From: Nitrospirota bacterium
GTDB lineage: Bacteria > Nitrospirota > Thermodesulfovibrionia > Thermodesulfovibrionales > JdFR-85
DNA length: 64,000 bases
Direction of reading: 5' to 3'
NCBI GenBank assembly: GCA_035873375.1
Contig: JAYWMQ010000041.1
Location: forward strand, 1-64,000
Under the pieces are notes generated by a model, which saw nothing but the letters and a program-made list of their open reading frames with translations, did not search any database and was not told the DNA's origin. Below, in pieces: positions 35,636 to 44,512 of this stretch (positions within the stretch are counted from its first letter, which is position 1; each line of letters opens with the position of its first letter). Position numbers and translations under genes: made by a program.

Positions 35636-37573
35636 TTATCCTTTCTGATGATTCCCACTCTTTATTGCTGCTGGGGTTTTAAGGGGTTCCTCATTATTTT
35701 GCAGCCTTTTTGCCCTTTGTTTCATAAAATATTCAAATCCTTTATCAGCGTAAGTTCCAGGCGGATAATATTGAACAGGTGTATCACCTGCAAGGTTTTT
35801 CTCGAATATCAAAAGAAGATTTTTTATGAATGGTAACTCTTTAAAGTTGTTGCTTCGATCCTCTCCTTCAGGAGAACCTGTTACCAGCCATGCCTTGAAT
35901 TTTCTGACATATTCCTGTAAATTGCTTTCTGTTACAGGGTTAGTATCAATAGAGTCAAGTTCTACTTCAGTGCTTTCCATGTCAAACCAGCTCTTTTCAG
36001 GTCTTTCAATAACAACAGTTTCAATATTAAACTGAACACTTCCCATTCCTATTCCCTTCCCCATGCCAAGTTTATGTGCAAAGTCTTGTGAAGCCTTAAG
36101 AGGATTGTCTGATAATGTCAAACACCAGAGAAGCATACCAAGCTCATATTCATCAAGGGACTCAAACTCAATAGTTCCCTTGAACTCAGCATTTGGTGGT
36201 AAAACAGCACAGGTTGAGTTCTGGTTGATATGTGGCTGTGTAGGCTCTTTTTTCCCTTCTTCTGAAAGATGTTCATGTTCGTAGCTTATGTGTGTTTGCC
36301 AGTCATCTTTCATTGCTGCAGGGTGGTGAAGATAGAACTTCCTACCTCTTATGGTCCCCGGTATTTTAGCCCACTCTTTTTCGGACTTTGTGTAATAGGC
36401 AGCCTTTTCGTTGGGATCGATGTTGTTGTCTTTTGGCTTAAGATAGAAAGGATAATATTTTGGCTTTGGGCTGGCAAGTATCTTCAGTGGTATAAGTATG
36501 GTATTTTCAAGCTTTTTATCAGACCACGCCGTCTTAAATCTGACACGGCCAGCTATGCCCTGTTCAGACCCTTCCTTTTCCGGAACCCAACCAAGAAGCC
36601 TTGTTGCGGGACAGAGCCGTTCTGGAGTTTTTGGATAAAGGGCAGATCGTGTGGAATGTTTTATTAGATCTTCTACAGAACACTCCTCTACCATTTTATG
36701 TGCTAATACTCTTCCAATTGTAGGTTTATCGCATGTCTCTTCATTACTAAAATGAAATCTTTTCATGAAAAATAGTATAGAATGTTTTTTTAACTTCCAC
36801 TCTGGATATGCCTCTTTATACTGTTTAATCATTCTATTAGAAATGTCGGTTCTCTTTGCAACTTTTGAAAAGTCTAAATCAGCTGTGTTATTCTCTCCAT
36901 CAAAATGACAGATTATCTTAAACAATTTCGGCTGATCCTCTATTGGTTTAACGGGCCTGTAAAGCAAACCTTTTCCGTATATATCACCTTCTGTTTTATT
37001 TCCCTTCTCTATACTTTTACCTTCATTTTCATATTTTAGATAAACAACTTTTCTACCTGATGATCTGAATTCTATTTCAGCACAATATGGTATGTAATTG
37101 CTGTCTCCTTCACTCTCTCCACACCAATCTTTATTTACTTTAAAAGCATCGGCCTCCTTAAATTCCCACCCGTTTCCATTGTCTTTTCCTTCCTTTGTAA
37201 CAACAAGAGGTTCAGCTTGATCAGGTGGCTTTCTAACCGTAGGATATGGATAAGATGATAGTACTCCAAAACTACTATTCGTTGCTGCCTCCACCACATT
37301 GCGCACCATTCCCTTTATTGATGTCGGGGGCAGACATAGGCGGTCATTAACATTAAAGAAGTCCATAACTTTATGGGTTTTTTTCTTTTCAGCTTCATTT
37401 GCCAGTTGGTAAACTGTGGTTCCTTCAGGGTCAGGAATAAAAAGGGGAGTTAAAGTTTTAAGTCTATATTCTATACGTCCGGATAGCCCATTATATAGAT
37501 GAGTTGGTTTGAATTTATCCCTCTTTGTTTCATCTTCGCAGGGGACAAAGTTATATGGATAAATGAATTTCAT
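35636..37573 (-). CDS. TIGR03986-type RAMP protein (large Cas7-like)
   Basis: A 645-residue CRISPR RAMP. It starts FIYPYNFVPCED, and this PYNFVP opening is characteristic of the TIGR03986 family. The first RAMP motifs are LKTLTPLFIPDPEG and LCLPPTSIKGMVRNVVEAAT, the Cas7 thumb/helix signature. The C-terminal glycine-rich segment is HKLGMGKGIGMGSVQF (about residues 515-530). A long insertion separates them. It is probably an additional backbone subunit of the III-D complex. It is 2 nt from the csx19-like gene upstream. Confidence 0.85.
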   Translation of the reverse strand: MKFIYPYNFVPCEDETKRDKFKPTHLYNGLSGRIEYRLKTLTPLFIPDPEGTTVYQLANEAEKKKTHKVMDFFNVNDRLCLPPTSIKGMVRNVVEAATNSSFGVLSSYPYPTVRKPPDQAEPLVVTKEGKDNGNGWEFKEADAFKVNKDWCGESEGDSNYIPYCAEIEFRSSGRKVVYLKYENEGKSIEKGNKTEGDIYGKGLLYRPVKPIEDQPKLFKIICHFDGENNTADLDFSKVAKRTDISNRMIKQYKEAYPEWKLKKHSILFFMKRFHFSNEETCDKPTIGRVLAHKMVEECSVEDLIKHSTRSALYPKTPERLCPATRLLGWVPEKEGSEQGIAGRVRFKTAWSDKKLENTILIPLKILASPKPKYYPFYLKPKDNNIDPNEKAAYYTKSEKEWAKIPGTIRGRKFYLHHPAAMKDDWQTHISYEHEHLSEEGKKEPTQPHINQNSTCAVLPPNAEFKGTIEFESLDEYELGMLLWCLTLSDNPLKASQDFAHKLGMGKGIGMGSVQFNIETVVIERPEKSWFDMESTEVELDSIDTNPVTESNLQEYVRKFKAWLVTGSPEGEDRSNNFKELPFIKNLLLIFEKNLAGDTPVQYYPPGTYADKGFEYFMKQRAKRLQNNEEPLKTPAAIKSGNHQKG

Positions 37574-37574
37574 T

Positions 37575-38177
37575 TTAATCCTCCACGGTTTTTTCCTTTA
37601 ATTTAAGCTCTTCGATATCCTTAGCCTCAGGGTATAAGAACCTCCAGAGGACGGGCTCTTTTTGCTTATTGAAATATTCCCTTATCTTTAATACTGGATA
37701 TTTTTTTTGAAGTTTCATTATGGCATCAGGGTATTCAATCGGTCTTGAACCAGCGACCCTGAGTTCGTAGTAGGCTTTCTCCTTGTCATTATATGTTCCC
37801 CAGAGCATCAGGTTTCTGTCTTTAAAAGAAGCTATATCTTTATCAAAGTCTTGCTCTGGCTTAAATGCTTCTGGGAATTCATCCCAATTACCATCTTCTA
37901 TCAATATTAAGAGTGAAAATTTACCTTCATAAAGCCTTCTCCATTCAAGCTGTCCTTTATCCCAGAATATCCTTCCTTTAAGCCCATATTCTGCAATCTG
38001 CTCACAGTTTAAGTCAGCAAATAATCTTCCAAGGTCGGCAAAATTATAGCGGTGAACATATTCAATAAGGGCATGGATATTATCTGCCTGTTTAAGCCGT
38101 TCTTTTGTAGGTTCACTATATAGCCAAGATTGAAGTGAGCTTCCATCAACTATTCCTGCTATTACAGTTAAATTCAC
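37575..38177 (-). CDS. csx19: Csx19-like CRISPR-associated protein
   Basis: A 200-residue protein with no RAMP glycine loop. The patterns YGLKGRIFWDKGQLEWRRL and DRNLMLWGTYNDKEKAYYEL resemble the Csx19 (TIGR03984) family, where short LW-rich repeats of this kind are common. Type III-D loci often carry csx19. Its position between the Cas7-Cas7 fusion (4-nt overlap) and the TIGR03986 RAMP fits. I am less sure of the family than of the context. Confidence 0.6.
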   Translation of the reverse strand: MNLTVIAGIVDGSSLQSWLYSEPTKERLKQADNIHALIEYVHRYNFADLGRLFADLNCEQIAEYGLKGRIFWDKGQLEWRRLYEGKFSLLILIEDGNWDEFPEAFKPEQDFDKDIASFKDRNLMLWGTYNDKEKAYYELRVAGSRPIEYPDAIMKLQKKYPVLKIREYFNKQKEPVLWRFLYPEAKDIEELKLKEKTVED

Positions 38178-39991
38178 TTTATCTCAGCCTCCGGGATTAT
38201 ATTTTCAGGGGTCCATTCTAAGACTTTTTCTCTGAATGAAGAGACTGCATTCTTAACGACCTCATACAATATCCCGTTTTCAGGTGAAATCCAGAAATAC
38301 CTATCTGGTTTTATTGTTGCAGAGACATACCGAAATCCTCCAACCTTTGAAGTAGGAGTAGTAGCCATTTCAGAAAGCACACCGTTACCATGTGTAATCG
38401 CTTCCATCCTTGTACTCCCCGGAAGGAGTTTTACTCTACCGAAGCCTTTATTCTTCCCAAAACCTACCGAAATCCTGGCATTATGGAGGTCTTTAAGCAA
38501 TAATGATACAAGCCCGAAGTGCCACAATTTAAAGTCATGGATTTCTATCTTAAAACAGATATCTCCTGAATCATCCGGCAGGTCATCATTTTCAGGGAAT
38601 CTACCCACTTCATAGAATGGGTAGAAAGGTCTTGAATTAAATTTCTTGCCGTGAGCCGCACCACCAGTGAACCTGTCAATTGCCACATGGTCAAGGAGTT
38701 TGAGCCTATTTTTAAATTTATTTGCATCTATCGGGACGGCATCAGAAAAATATATCCTTCCACCCATTGCAGGAAAACCGAATAATTTACTGATAATACA
38801 GGCATTATCATATACATCATTAAAACCTGCTTTTTTAAACTCTTTACCTTTGTCTCTAAGTCTTTTCAAATCCCAGATGGCATTCAGAGTAAATCTGCCG
38901 TCCCTGTCATTTTTAAAAGGATCATTATTCTTAAATCTTTCGAAGATCATTGTTCGTACCATCCGCTCTGCATGGGAACGGAGGCAACCTCTAATTGAAG
39001 AACCCGGAAGATATGGTATCCCTTCTTCATTAAGGCAGAAAGCTGAATCAACCGATATTAGATCATTAAGGGGTGGAAAATCTTGCAACTTATCAATTGG
39101 CTGTCCTTCCTCCTTTTTAGATCCTTTATAACTGACTGATTCAAGAGAATAACCTGTCTTTACCATAATCGGATCAATGGGTCTGAGCACACCTTCTATA
39201 ATGAGAACCTCTGGCCCAGGATACTTATCACCTGAGTGATTGCTTGTTCTTAAGGGATTGGTTTTTAAATTGTCTCTTAAATTTATTAAATTAATCTGTT
39301 CCAAGGCGTCTACTCCATCGAGCACAAACCTTAAGACATCTTCAGGGTTGGAACTATCGAATACGGAACATTTTAAATTCTCAATCGTAAATTCTCCATG
39401 ACCTGTGCCTGTCTTTCCCCCGATAGAAGCCCAGCCCTTTTCCATTAATTCAAGCAGGTCAAGGAATAAATGGAATGCTTCTTTATCTGGTCCCCTGCCA
39501 TGGTCTTGAAGAGCTTTTTCTTCCTCAATAACATTCTTTTCTCTAAATACACAGGAAAAACTGAATCTGCTTTTTGAAGAAATAACTTCATCATGGAAAA
39601 GATGCTGCTCCTCAGCGCTACCCCTCTCCCGGTTGATGGAAGTTCTATCCTGTATAAATGACGTGCCCATTGAAGCAGGAATTAACTGTGCGTCATGCAC
39701 AATAAGTCTTGATTCTCTACCTTCGTTTCTGCCATTCCTTTCTTCTGCTGCTGACCCAAAGAGCGCCTTAAAAACAGGTTCAGCATCAATATTCTCTGTT
39801 GGCACTTTTTCAAGTCTCAGTCTTTTCTTTGCAAGGGATGCCATTATGCCACAGATGGACGTTCCGGAAATTACAGGAACTCCATCCATTTCTCGTAAGA
39901 CAAGACTATCAATATAATCATCTTTTTCACCAGAGCCAAGATGAAGTGGACTTTGAAGAACAAGCTCACCTTTAAAATAATGACTCTTCAT
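38174..39991 (-). CDS. Cas7-Cas7 fusion (Cas7-2x), type III-D backbone subunit
   Basis: 605 residues with two Csm3-like RAMP units. Unit 1 (about 1-215): SPLHLGSGEKDDYIDSLVL, GVPVISGTSICGIMASLA, ASIGGKTGTGHGEFTIENL. Unit 2 (about 265-530): VKTGYSLESVSYKG, LISVDSAFCLNEEGIPYLPG, SSIRGCLRSHAERM, SVGFGKNKGFGRVKLL. Each unit keeps an Asp just before the SGTS/PGSS loop (YID in unit 1, SVD in unit 2), in the position of the target-RNA-cutting Asp of Csm3; activity is inferred. The two-unit fusion is known from III-D2 complexes. It overlaps its neighbours by 4 nt on each side. Confidence 0.85.
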   Translation of the reverse strand: MKSHYFKGELVLQSPLHLGSGEKDDYIDSLVLREMDGVPVISGTSICGIMASLAKKRLRLEKVPTENIDAEPVFKALFGSAAEERNGRNEGRESRLIVHDAQLIPASMGTSFIQDRTSINRERGSAEEQHLFHDEVISSKSRFSFSCVFREKNVIEEEKALQDHGRGPDKEAFHLFLDLLELMEKGWASIGGKTGTGHGEFTIENLKCSVFDSSNPEDVLRFVLDGVDALEQINLINLRDNLKTNPLRTSNHSGDKYPGPEVLIIEGVLRPIDPIMVKTGYSLESVSYKGSKKEEGQPIDKLQDFPPLNDLISVDSAFCLNEEGIPYLPGSSIRGCLRSHAERMVRTMIFERFKNNDPFKNDRDGRFTLNAIWDLKRLRDKGKEFKKAGFNDVYDNACIISKLFGFPAMGGRIYFSDAVPIDANKFKNRLKLLDHVAIDRFTGGAAHGKKFNSRPFYPFYEVGRFPENDDLPDDSGDICFKIEIHDFKLWHFGLVSLLLKDLHNARISVGFGKNKGFGRVKLLPGSTRMEAITHGNGVLSEMATTPTSKVGGFRYVSATIKPDRYFWISPENGILYEVVKNAVSSFREKVLEWTPENIIPEAEIK

Positions 39992-40482
39992 GAAGCAATA
40001 CCCTTTAAAATATCTCTAATAATACTTCGCAAAATATCCCTTCTCCATTCCATAAAATCATTTCGACGTAATTCAAAAGAATTTATATCAATATCACTTG
40101 TTTCCTTAATAAAACTCCCGAGATTATCTTCCAATCTGCTATCAGTATATTCATTTCTTTCTTTTTTAGACCATGATGGAAGTTTATCGGCTAACTCTTT
40201 AACAATATTACTCTTCCAGGCACTTTCCTCCTTTTGATTTTCATGTGCAAAAAACATGGCCCAGTTTTTAACCTCATCGTCTCTGAAAATAAGTTCTATG
40301 AATTGCTCATTCTGGGTTTTAGTTTCAGCCCCCTTAAACTTTGATAAAAAGTATTTAATTTCTTCCCCTTTTGCTCTGTTATTATCAAGAATCTCTGCAA
40401 ATATTGAGACGTGGTCAATTGCCTTTCTTGCTCCCAGCTTTACGGCTTCTTTTATTAGTCTCTTACGGAAGCGTTCATTCAT
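39988..40482 (-). CDS. small alpha-helical CRISPR protein, probable Cas11-like subunit
   Basis: A 164-residue, highly charged, helical protein (FRKRLIKEAVKLGARKAID, FAHENQKEESAWKSNIVKEL) with no RAMP motifs. The size and position between csx10 and the Cas7 fusion fit the small subunit (Csm2/Cmr5/Cas11) of type III complexes. The assignment rests on context, since these subunits diverge quickly. It starts inside the csx10 stop (TAATG). Confidence 0.6.
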   Translation of the reverse strand: MNERFRKRLIKEAVKLGARKAIDHVSIFAEILDNNRAKGEEIKYFLSKFKGAETKTQNEQFIELIFRDDEVKNWAMFFAHENQKEESAWKSNIVKELADKLPSWSKKERNEYTDSRLEDNLGSFIKETSDIDINSFELRRNDFMEWRRDILRSIIRDILKGIAS

Positions 40483-41585
40483 TACATAACCCCTGATTGA
40501 AAATGAAATGGGTCATTAATCCTTATTTCTCCAAATCCTTCCTGTCTTCTTAATCCCAATCCATGAGCCTGTAGTTCTTTAAAAGCCCCTATCAAATCAC
40601 TTTGGTTCTTATCCCTCTTAAGTTCAAATCGAAAGAGAAAAGAACTCCCCATTGAAATGGCAATCTCTGCCTCCAAGGGTCTCTGATAGGCGCCATTCCA
40701 GCCATGAACAACTTTCTTAGATGAAAAAAATCGTTCAAGCTTGCAAAATTCAACCGTATCCCTGACAATATCCGATATAATTGTTTCAGGCACATAAGTC
40801 AGATACCTATGGAATGAATCAGGTAATATGGTGTCTGAATAACAGCTAATACTGAAGTATTCTGGATAAAAATTTATATTTTCATTCAGAACCTTGGTAA
40901 CATCATCCTCTTTCTTCAAAAAAATCCTGCCGGGACTTCTACCAATGGGAATTTCAATGCCATCTATTATACCCATTTTTTTAAGTGTATCCTCTAACGT
41001 CTTATCTAAATCATTTATATTTGACTTTATATATCCAATAAAGACAGTGCCTCTTGGTATCGTTATTCTTGAAAAGAGCCTTCCTGCTTTGGTAACTCCC
41101 CTTATATTGTCCCGTTCATGTTGTGTAAGCTGGTTGAAAGATAGATGAAATGTATTGCACGCAGGGGGATTCCCTGAGTAAAACCCCTGATGTTTTACGT
41201 AATCCTCATATTCAACGTTCTCGGGAATACCCCTTAAAAGCCAGTCATCAACACCATCTGCATAACCGTTTTGTGAATAGTCAACCCCGTCACTTTTAAA
41301 CCCAGGGGCACTTTTGAATGTCCTTGCAGATAGAGGTGCTGGTTTTGTCCTATAGCCGCCTTTGTCTTCAGGATAAAGATTGGAGAATACTACATTGCCG
41401 GAGTAAAAAATGTTCATGAAATTTTTATCAGGTTTGTCCCCAGGCCTGATACCTGTTAATGAGGCTACAGTTCCCCATAGAATCCTGCCGGGGATAAAAG
41501 GAAGAGTTTCATACTGATTTCCAAATCCCTGCCTCTGTGAAAGGCAGATTTCTTCAGTAACTTCAGCCCTGACAGGATAAATCAT
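40482..41585 (-). CDS. csx10: Csx10-like Cas5 RAMP protein
   Basis: About 367 residues. The glycine-rich loop near the C-terminus is LQAHGLGLRRQEGFGEIRI, typical of Csx10. LPFIPGRILWGTVASLTG at the N-terminus is a RAMP helix motif. VTKAGRLFSRITIPRGTVFIGYI is also Csx10-like. The frame is open to 41621, but ATG 41585 overlaps the upstream stop as ATGA, so coupled translation from there is preferred. Csx10 is the marker of subtype III-D and caps the crRNA 5' handle. Confidence 0.85.
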   Translation of the reverse strand: MIYPVRAEVTEEICLSQRQGFGNQYETLPFIPGRILWGTVASLTGIRPGDKPDKNFMNIFYSGNVVFSNLYPEDKGGYRTKPAPLSARTFKSAPGFKSDGVDYSQNGYADGVDDWLLRGIPENVEYEDYVKHQGFYSGNPPACNTFHLSFNQLTQHERDNIRGVTKAGRLFSRITIPRGTVFIGYIKSNINDLDKTLEDTLKKMGIIDGIEIPIGRSPGRIFLKKEDDVTKVLNENINFYPEYFSISCYSDTILPDSFHRYLTYVPETIISDIVRDTVEFCKLERFFSSKKVVHGWNGAYQRPLEAEIAISMGSSFLFRFELKRDKNQSDLIGAFKELQAHGLGLRRQEGFGEIRINDPFHFQSGVM

Positions 41586-42328
41586 AACACTCTCTCTGCC
41601 TGTCTTATAGCATTCTTCCAATCGGCTATATGTTTATTGATATGTGATTTCCAACCGTTTTCAGGGATAACCCGGCATTGACCGAGCCCCCTGTTTCTAT
41701 TCCCACCAATTTCAGTTATCAGTCTAAGGCAGAGTAAAGCCAATGAATAATCAAAGTAACGTATATCATCAGAATATCGTTTATGGTCAGGCATTTCTAA
41801 TATGTTCCCCACAAGACCAACCGGCATATCAATCAGTCCTGATGAAAAAAGTGCATCCTCTCTCGCTCTTCTCAGTAAGGGATCGATACTGTTCCGTGCA
41901 CGTCGTGTATAAATATCTCCGGTAGACTCGAATAAGTTCTTGAAAATTTGATCATATGGTTTCGTAACATAAGCTCCTGAGAAGTCAAAACTCCTTTTTA
42001 TTTCGCCTCCAGGTATCCCAAATATGCGACAAAGAGGGCAAAGACTGAAGTTATCCTTTCCGTAATCAGGCTGACAGTACTTACCTTCTCCTTTGGATTG
42101 AGCATCGCAGAGATCATAGCTCCCCCAGTATTTATTTTCATAACAATGTTGCCAGATGGATGCCTTAACCCTTCCCCTTACACTTGAGGCAGGGATATAG
42201 GGAACTCCGTCTGAAAGGAGAGAAACCATATCATACTTCCCAGGATCTGTTACTGAAGAAGCTATAATAAAGGGAGAAGAGAATTCAATCTTGTATTGAA
42301 TGTTATACAGTTTATCCTCCTTCCTCAA
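41582..42328 (-). CDS. csm3: Cas7/Csm3-like RAMP protein
   Basis: 248 residues: IEFSSPFIIASSVTDPGKYD, then VSLLSDGVPYIPASSVRGR (RAMP motif with an Asp in the catalytic position), a cysteine-rich insertion (FSLCPLCRIFGIPGG), RNSIDPLLRRAREDALF, and the glycine loop ITEIGGNRNRGLGQCRV. It forms the backbone of the effector complex with the Cas7-Cas7 fusion and the TIGR03986 protein. Its start overlaps the cas10 end by 17 nt. Confidence 0.9.
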   Translation of the reverse strand: MRKEDKLYNIQYKIEFSSPFIIASSVTDPGKYDMVSLLSDGVPYIPASSVRGRVKASIWQHCYENKYWGSYDLCDAQSKGEGKYCQPDYGKDNFSLCPLCRIFGIPGGEIKRSFDFSGAYVTKPYDQIFKNLFESTGDIYTRRARNSIDPLLRRAREDALFSSGLIDMPVGLVGNILEMPDHKRYSDDIRYFDYSLALLCLRLITEIGGNRNRGLGQCRVIPENGWKSHINKHIADWKNAIRQAERVL

Positions 42329-43889
42329 TCAGACCGAAAATTTCCATCATCTCTATGATGTCTACTATCGGGGTAGAGTCCCCGATGATATTCGGTTTCA
42401 CCGGAAGATCATTATTTAATGAAAATCTTCCAGTCAGGGTATCTATATAATCTTTATTTTTGTCGCTCAAACGTTCGTACCATAGTTTATAGTCCTTTTT
42501 TGCTTCATCTCTTTTCTGCGCCAGCAGAATCGCCAGATCTTTCAGTTTGTTCATGGGAAATTCATCACTAATAAGCTCAAGAGATGTTTCCGTAAGTTTA
42601 ATAATCTCATCAGGTGTGTATGGCCCCCCATAGAGCATAAGATCTACATTTCCAGAATCGGTTTTTGTCATCCTACGTATTCTTATGGAATTTAAGTCAC
42701 CGGATGTCTGGTTTTTTATAAGACAGAAGTCAATAAGGGAAGGCTTGATACTATCGGAACTGACTCTGCTATAAACCTTTGCTCTTGTCTCAAGCTCTTT
42801 TCCTATGTGGTTAAAGTTCTGGATTGGATAGTTATATGGAGCAAGAACTACACCTGCGGACATGGTAAGGTATTCAGGAAGATCATTATCTGACTCTTGA
42901 ATATCCTTAAACGTTTCCATAAGTTTCTTTGATTTTTTTTCAAAAGTATTAAGAAGAGAAGATGCCACATCCAGTGCAAAACACCCCTGTATAGCCACAG
43001 CAAGGTCATCGCCCCCAATATATAGGACCCTTACAGGTAGTGCAGTAATACCAGGAGAAGGTAGCTTCGCTTTAATCGCAGGTTCGATTACAACCTTAAA
43101 AGATTCAAACAGAGAGTCTTTTATTATTTTTGTAAGTTCAGGGGAGAAAAGCTCATAAAGGTCTTTGTTTTTTCCTACATTTTTTGTTAACTTACCGAGT
43201 CCGTTCACATCTGCATAGATAATCCCCATTATCCTCTTCTCAGAAGTGCCGGCTTCTTTTATCTGTATATCTTCCCTATTGTTCCAACTTACAATACCGC
43301 CAAAATCTTTCGGAAGGGAATATTTAAAATAATCAATGAGTTGCTTTTCTACTTCAGAATACTTGTTATCAGGATTTTTCTTGTCAAATATGAACTTCTC
43401 TGCTTCAGATGTATTGAATCTTCTCTCTTTATTGCCTGGAAGAACTACAACGTTTTCAGCGTTTCCAATGCCTGAACTTTCACAGGGTACCGATAAGATA
43501 GATGAGATGATTAGCTCATTATCACATGGCTGGCTCTTCCTCACCTGCATCTCCCTAAACATCGGCATTAGTACTTCTCTATAAAAGTCCGCAGGTGAGC
43601 TTGATAAATGAGGAAAGATTTGTGAGGTTACAGAGATTCCATATTCTCTGTATGAATTGATAGCCTTAATTTCAAAGTCCTTTGCGTTCTGATAACTATC
43701 ACATTCAGCTATAACCACTCCACCGCCAGCACGGATGATTTTGCATCTGGAGCGTTTAGCTATATCCCGAATATTTTCATCCTCTATCCAGGAAAGTAAT
43801 AACGAGGCATTGCATATCTCTTTCAGACGTCTGGAAGCAAAGACGTATTCCTGTATGCGGTTACAGTCTATGAAGACATATTCAGACAT
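42312..43889 (-). CDS. cas10: Cas10 large subunit lacking the HD domain, GGDD intact
   Basis: About 525 residues. The N-terminus goes straight into a palm-like region (MSEYVFIDCNRIQEYVFASR). No HD nuclease motif is found. The second palm has IYADVNGLGKLTKN and RVLYIGGDDLAVAIQG; the GGDD pair is the cyclic-oligoadenylate synthase site. A C-terminal helical domain follows. An HD-less Cas10 is typical of subtype III-D. The open frame reaches 43970, but a consensus promoter lies at 43927-43955, inside that stretch. The real start is therefore most likely ATG 43889, with GAGAGGGC upstream. Confidence 0.93.
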   Translation of the reverse strand: MSEYVFIDCNRIQEYVFASRRLKEICNASLLLSWIEDENIRDIAKRSRCKIIRAGGGVVIAECDSYQNAKDFEIKAINSYREYGISVTSQIFPHLSSSPADFYREVLMPMFREMQVRKSQPCDNELIISSILSVPCESSGIGNAENVVVLPGNKERRFNTSEAEKFIFDKKNPDNKYSEVEKQLIDYFKYSLPKDFGGIVSWNNREDIQIKEAGTSEKRIMGIIYADVNGLGKLTKNVGKNKDLYELFSPELTKIIKDSLFESFKVVIEPAIKAKLPSPGITALPVRVLYIGGDDLAVAIQGCFALDVASSLLNTFEKKSKKLMETFKDIQESDNDLPEYLTMSAGVVLAPYNYPIQNFNHIGKELETRAKVYSRVSSDSIKPSLIDFCLIKNQTSGDLNSIRIRRMTKTDSGNVDLMLYGGPYTPDEIIKLTETSLELISDEFPMNKLKDLAILLAQKRDEAKKDYKLWYERLSDKNKDYIDTLTGRFSLNNDLPVKPNIIGDSTPIVDIIEMMEIFGLIEEGG

Positions 43890-43926
43890 TGCCCTCTCTA
43901 TTTTTGTTTCATGTAGTCGTGTTGAA

Positions 43927-43955
43927 ATTATAGTTGTTCCGTCTCTGAATGTCAA
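43927..43955 (-). promoter_or_regulatory. consensus sigma70 promoter of the cas operon
   Basis: On the minus strand TTGACA (43950-43955) and TATAAT (43927-43932) are both perfect and 17 bp apart. The predicted transcript starts near 43920, about 30 nt before the cas10 ATG at 43889. Confidence 0.85.
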
Positions 43956-43985
43956 CACACACGCACGCACAGTATCCGAATCATG

Positions 43986-44167
43986 TCAAATGAAAATATA
44001 CCGTCCATAGCTGGCAAACCCTTTACATGCGCCCCGGAAGTGTCATTTCAGGGCGTACATATCTGGCTGGATTACCCGGAAATATTGACTTCTGGCAGGC
44101 AGGAATAAAGCTGACAACAGGCAAAATGCTTTCCCGCATATTCACCCTGTAACTGGACCGATTCAAG
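43986..44167. repeat. array-distal flank, copy A of a duplicated segment
   Basis: About 180 nt ('aaaatataccgtccatagct' through 'aactggaccgattcaagg') that recur with scattered mismatches at 45581-45763. In both places they sit at the leader-distal end of an array. Copy A lies directly upstream of the cas10 promoter. It contains no believable gene. Confidence 0.85.
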
Positions 44168-44275
44168 GTTTTAAGTCGCCTCTTACTTACGGCTCTTTTG
44201 AACGGTATATTATGGGTTTTCAGGTAGTAAGGGGAGGAATGTTTCAGTTGCCTCTTAACAACGGCTCTTTTGAAC
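44168..44275 (-). CRISPR. CRISPR array 2 (minimal: one degenerate repeat, one spacer, one repeat)
   Basis: A degenerate 36-nt repeat (44168-44203), a 37-nt spacer (44204-44240), and a full repeat (44241-44275) with the variant AACAACGG in the middle. It has the same repeat family and orientation as arrays 1 and 3, with the leader on the right. It is either a nearly emptied array or a duplicate that has not grown. Confidence 0.9.
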
Positions 44276-44430
44276 CCTCCCTCTGTAAACCCTTGATACA
44301 TAAGCCTCTACAGGGCAATTCCCGCCTGTCTAAATTTTCTCTCTCCATTTTCCTCAAAATTGCACCACAAACAGCCTTGAAGTTGTCAAAGAGCCGGTGT
44401 TTGCAACGCCCGCTTGAGAGATTTTATAAA
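44276..44430 (-). promoter_or_regulatory. leader of CRISPR array 2
   Basis: A near-copy of the array 1 leader. The minus-strand -10 is TGCAAT here instead of TACAAT, so this array may be weakly expressed. Similarity to the other leaders ends at about 44430, and no cas6 tail follows. 44431-44512 has nothing recognisable. Confidence 0.8.
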
Positions 44431-44512
44431 AAAAACGGACCGAACTCTTTTCTGAGCTTAATTTTTTTAGGTTGCTAAAGAACTCTAAGTTTGACTTTGA
44501 AAGTCTCGTTTC

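Noticed and set aside
37575-38177. RAMP assignment for the 200-residue protein
   Set aside because: It lacks the glycine-rich loop and the SxxRG motif of RAMPs, so Csx19-like is preferred.
44212-44478. Open frames over the array leaders (also 32244-32483 and 46425-46628)
   Set aside because: They are similar to each other only because the leader itself is duplicated. The strand is opposite to the array transcript, and there is no ribosome site.
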